From positions 1-8,253 of the forward strand of contig SXQR01000111.1 in assembly GCA_005792865.1 (NCBI GenBank): DNA of 8,253 nucleotides. Reading direction: 5' to 3'. The stretch comes from Flavobacterium sp. (GTDB lineage: Bacteria > Bacteroidota > Bacteroidia > Flavobacteriales > Flavobacteriaceae). Every line of letters begins with the position of its first letter. The stretch's first letter is position 1. Below are positions 6,660-8,253 of this stretch, piece by piece. The notes beneath the pieces were generated by a model. The model saw only the letters and a list, made by a program, of their open reading frames with translations. It did not search any database and was not told the DNA's origin. Both the position numbers and the translations under genes were made by a program.

Positions 6660-7094
6660 ATGCCTAAACGCACCGACAGACAAAACCTCCTTATATACGG
6701 CGCCGCGCTGGCGGGACTGCTTTTCCTGCTCAAATGGCTGGAGCTCCGCCTGCTGATCTACCGCAACGCATATGAATATTACGGCGGTGCGATCGCGCTG
6801 GTGTTCCTATTTGTGGGCATCTGGATCGCATCGCGCACCTTGAAGCCCGCAATGGTACAAAATGCAGGGGCGCTGCCCGATGCCGATGCGGCGCACAAAG
6901 CCGGCCTGACGACAAGGGAAATCGAGGTGCTTGCCTTGCTCGCCGCTGGCCACAGCAATAGGGAAATTGCCGAAAAACTTTTCGTTTCAACCAACACTGT
7001 TAAGACCCACAATGCGAAACTCTTTGAAAAGCTTGAAGTCAGCCGCCGGACGCAGGCGGTCGAAAGAGCCCGTCAACTGGGCATCCTGGCCTGA
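6660..7094 (+). CDS. Membrane-anchored LuxR-type (GerE/FixJ HTH) transcriptional regulator
   Basis: A 144-residue protein with two membrane helices (about 9-24 and 41-58), a linker of some 23 residues, and a LuxR C-terminal helix-turn-helix domain (82-140). Diagnostic residues of that domain are present: the LTTREIEVL start, the SNREIAEKLFVS scaffold helix and the NTVKTH recognition helix, followed by a dimerisation-type helix. There is no receiver, autoinducer-binding or ATPase domain, so it is not a classical response regulator; the membrane segments may sense a signal or tether it. Similar short two-helix LuxR proteins occur in other Bacteroidota, but I know of no assigned function. The ATG at 6660 is the only sensible start; the next in-frame methionine, residue 65, would delete both helices. 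The promoter at 6626-6655 implies leaderless translation. The phosphoesterase gene diverges 102 bp away, and DUF4199 follows after 94 bp. Confidence 0.88.
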   Translation: MPKRTDRQNLLIYGAALAGLLFLLKWLELRLLIYRNAYEYYGGAIALVFLFVGIWIASRTLKPAMVQNAGALPDADAAHKAGLTTREIEVLALLAAGHSNREIAEKLFVSTNTVKTHNAKLFEKLEVSRRTQAVERARQLGILA

Positions 7095-7101
7095 TCCTTT
7101 T

Positions 7102-7140
7102 GGGTGGTTTTCGTAAAATCATCCTTTGGTATGACCACCC
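7102..7140. repeat. Interrupted inverted repeat between LuxR and DUF4199 genes
   Basis: GGGTGGT (7102-7108) is repeated as its exact reverse complement ACCACCC (7134-7140), with 25 nt between. No T-tract follows on the plus strand, which argues against a simple terminator. The spacer contains ATCCTTTG (7121-7128), a poor -7 match. It could be an operator for a dimeric regulator, an mRNA hairpin, or chance. Confidence 0.35.
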
Positions 7141-7156
7141 TCATAAATCCGTTTCG

Positions 7157-7164
7157 CAATTTTG
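7157..7164 (+). promoter_or_regulatory. Possible -7 element for the DUF4199 gene
   Basis: CAATTTTG differs from TAnnTTTG only at its first base and lies 24 nt before the ATG at 7189. No TTG is seen at the usual distance upstream. The gene may equally be read through from the LuxR gene, since no convincing terminator separates them. Confidence 0.25.
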
Positions 7165-7188
7165 GGCCAATCTTTAAAAACCTCAACA

Positions 7189-7716
7189 ATGAAAAAACTT
7201 GTACTTACTTATGGATTGATCGCGGGCCTTTTGAGCAGCGCGTGGATGACCATTTCGGTCATGGCGGGTTTCGACCACATGGACACCTCGATGGGCATGT
7301 TGCTGGGATTCGCGTCGATGATTTTGGGCTTTTCGTTCATCTTTGTCGCTGTCAGGAAATACCGCGACGATCACTCCGGCGGCACCATCACTTTTGGCAA
7401 GGCGTTTAAGATCGGGCTTTACATCAGCCTGATCGCGGCAACGATCTACGTGATCTCATGGCTGATCGATTACTATTTCTTTATCCCGGATTTTATGGAA
7501 CAATATGCGGCAAAGACCATTGAGCAGATGAGGACCGATGGCGTTCCCGCCGCCACCATCGAGGCCGAGGCCGCCGACATGGCCAAATTTCGCGAGATGT
7601 ACAAGAACCCGCTTTTCGTGGCAGCCATCACTTACACCGAAATCCTTCCGGTAGGTCTTATCATTTCCCTGATCTGCGCCCTGATCCTGAAACGCTCACC
7701 AAAGCCTGCCTACTGA
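7189..7716 (+). CDS. DUF4199 domain-containing membrane protein
   Basis: A 175-residue membrane protein matching the DUF4199 pattern of Bacteroidota. It has four hydrophobic helices (about 5-25, 35-56, 74-97, 143-167), a conserved cytoplasmic-type loop with VRKYRDDHSGG and TITFGKAFKIG (54-76), and an acidic amphipathic region between helices 3 and 4. Its biochemical function is unknown; I infer only an inner-membrane location. The ATG at 7189 is preferred over the in-frame TTG at 7162, because the first helix follows it directly with the usual MKK start and the extra nine residues look untranslated. It lies 94 bp behind the LuxR regulator, which may control it, though nothing in the sequence proves that. 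Its 3' end overlaps the convergent response regulator gene by 7 bp. Confidence 0.85.
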   Translation: MKKLVLTYGLIAGLLSSAWMTISVMAGFDHMDTSMGMLLGFASMILGFSFIFVAVRKYRDDHSGGTITFGKAFKIGLYISLIAATIYVISWLIDYYFFIPDFMEQYAAKTIEQMRTDGVPAATIEAEAADMAKFREMYKNPLFVAAITYTEILPVGLIISLICALILKRSPKPAY

Positions 7717-8147
7717 TCCGGACCAGGAAAATGGCGGTTCAGGATGCCCTCTATCACCGCGCTGGTAAGCGGTTTGTGGATAAATCCCGCGACCGTGTTT
7801 TCATGAAGCGCGCGCCGCTGGTCATCCGGGTTGTTGCTTGAGGAGACCATCATCAGGACAATGTTGCCCTTTTGCGCGTCGTGCAATTGATTGTAGGCCT
7901 CCAGGAATTCCCATCCGTCCATCAGCGGCATATTGATGTCCAGAAAGATGATTCCCGGCCGCGGGTATTGGCCGTTATCCTTGTAAGCGCCCTGGCAGGT
8001 CAGGTAATCAAGGCCCTCGCGCCCGTTCAGGCAGACCTCGACGCGCGCGTCCACCTGCAGTTCCTTGATCGCAAGCTTATGGATGAAGTTGGTCGCCCTG
8101 TCGTCTTCGATCAAAAGGATGCAGTCAAGTCCGGGAATTTTTTTCAT
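7710..8147 (-). CDS. Single-domain response regulator (CheY/Rcp1-like receiver)
   Basis: A 145-residue protein consisting of one receiver domain and no output domain. The acidic pocket is E14-D15-D16 in LLIEDD. The phospho-acceptor aspartate is D70 in IIFLDINMPLMDGWEF, followed by the serine switch position in MMVSSS (99-104) and the invariant lysine K125 in FIHKP. It probably receives phosphate from the histidine kinase encoded immediately upstream and passes it on by protein contact. The Rcp1-like form, with the insertion QGAYKDNGQYPRP before the phospho-acceptor strand, is common beside PAS or phytochrome-type kinases. I chose the ATG at 8147: an in-frame extension to 8228 would overlap the kinase gene in another frame and adds no recognisable domain. 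The kinase stop lies four bases before this ATG, so they form an operon. Confidence 0.92.
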   Translation of the reverse strand: MKKIPGLDCILLIEDDRATNFIHKLAIKELQVDARVEVCLNGREGLDYLTCQGAYKDNGQYPRPGIIFLDINMPLMDGWEFLEAYNQLHDAQKGNIVLMMVSSSNNPDDQRRALHENTVAGFIHKPLTSAVIEGILNRHFPGPDQ

Positions 8148-8151
8148 TATG

Positions 8152-8253
8152 TCAGGTTTGTTGATTGGGTATCGTGAAATAGAAAGTGCTTCCCTGTCCG
8201 GGTACCGAATTCGCCCAGATCCGGCCACGGTGCAGTTCGGCGATCTTGCGGCA
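8152..8253 (-). CDS. Sensor histidine kinase, C-terminal end (partial)
   Basis: Reading inward from the right edge on the minus strand, 33 codons end at a TGA (8154-8152). They encode a typical histidine kinase tail: [12 protein letters not shown], then [16 protein letters not shown], where [11 protein letters not shown] is the G2 box and last beta strand of the HATPase_c domain. The His-box, N and G1 boxes and any sensor domains lie outside the window, so the signal is unknown. The stop is four bases before the response regulator ATG (TGA-CATA-ATG), so the pair is probably a two-component system with the kinase first. Confidence 0.85.
   Translation of the reverse strand, partial: CRKIAELHRGRIWANSVPGQGSTFYFTIPNQQT

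Noticed and set aside
6558..6683. Upstream start of the phosphoesterase at 6683
   Set aside because: It would add 42 atypical residues, overlap the LuxR start codon and cover its promoter; the ATG at 6557 opens directly on helix 1.
8148..8228. Upstream start of the response regulator at 8228
   Set aside because: The added residues overlap the histidine kinase C-terminus in another frame, and the receiver fold starts after the ATG at 8147.
1..8253. Mobile elements, CRISPR arrays, defence or toxin-antitoxin genes
   Set aside because: No transposase, integrase, spaced direct repeats, Cas motifs or small toxin-antitoxin pairs were seen; gene content is ordinary core and housekeeping type.

Overview
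The window looks like an ordinary chromosomal segment of a member of the Bacteroidota, most likely Flavobacteriaceae and Flavobacterium-like. Four things suggest this: a DUF2723 membrane protein and a DUF4199 protein, both typical of that phylum; promoters of the TTG-N19-TAnnTTTG type instead of -35/-10 boxes; mostly A-rich leaders without clear Shine-Dalgarno sequences; and a tandem UspA protein whose wording matches flavobacterial homologues. Coding DNA looks near or slightly above half G+C by eye, high for Flavobacterium, while intergenic gaps are AT-rich. I see no insertion sequence, phage gene, CRISPR array, toxin-antitoxin pair or sign of recent transfer.

Layout. Positions 1-786 (+) hold the 3' part of a tandem universal stress protein. 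A hairpin at 809-838 with A- and T-tracts on both sides separates it from a convergent tRNA-Gln(TTG) gene (840-910, -), which has its own promoter at 921-951. Positions 1048-4329 (+) encode a 1093-residue DUF2723 GT-C-type membrane protein. Its stop overlaps the start of a NodB/CE4 polysaccharide deacetylase (4329-4961, +) as TAATG. The two probably form one transcription unit acting on surface glycans, though substrates are unknown. Converging on it by a 4-bp overlap is a thioredoxin-fold protein with no cysteine (4958-5254, -), preceded on the same strand by a membrane-anchored calcineurin-like metallophosphoesterase (5328-6557, -).

Divergent from the phosphoesterase is a small membrane-anchored LuxR-type regulator (6660-7094, +). 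Its promoter sits so close to the ATG that a leaderless mRNA is predicted. A DUF4199 four-helix membrane protein follows (7189-7716, +), overlapping by 7 bp a convergent single-domain response regulator (7710-8147, -). The response regulator lies 4 nt behind the C-terminal end of a sensor histidine kinase (8152-8253, -) that runs off the right edge.

No wholly new system is evident. The best leads are the leaderless membrane-bound LuxR regulator, the cysteine-free thioredoxin, the coupled DUF2723-deacetylase pair, and an interrupted inverted repeat between the LuxR and DUF4199 genes. Database novelty could not be tested here.
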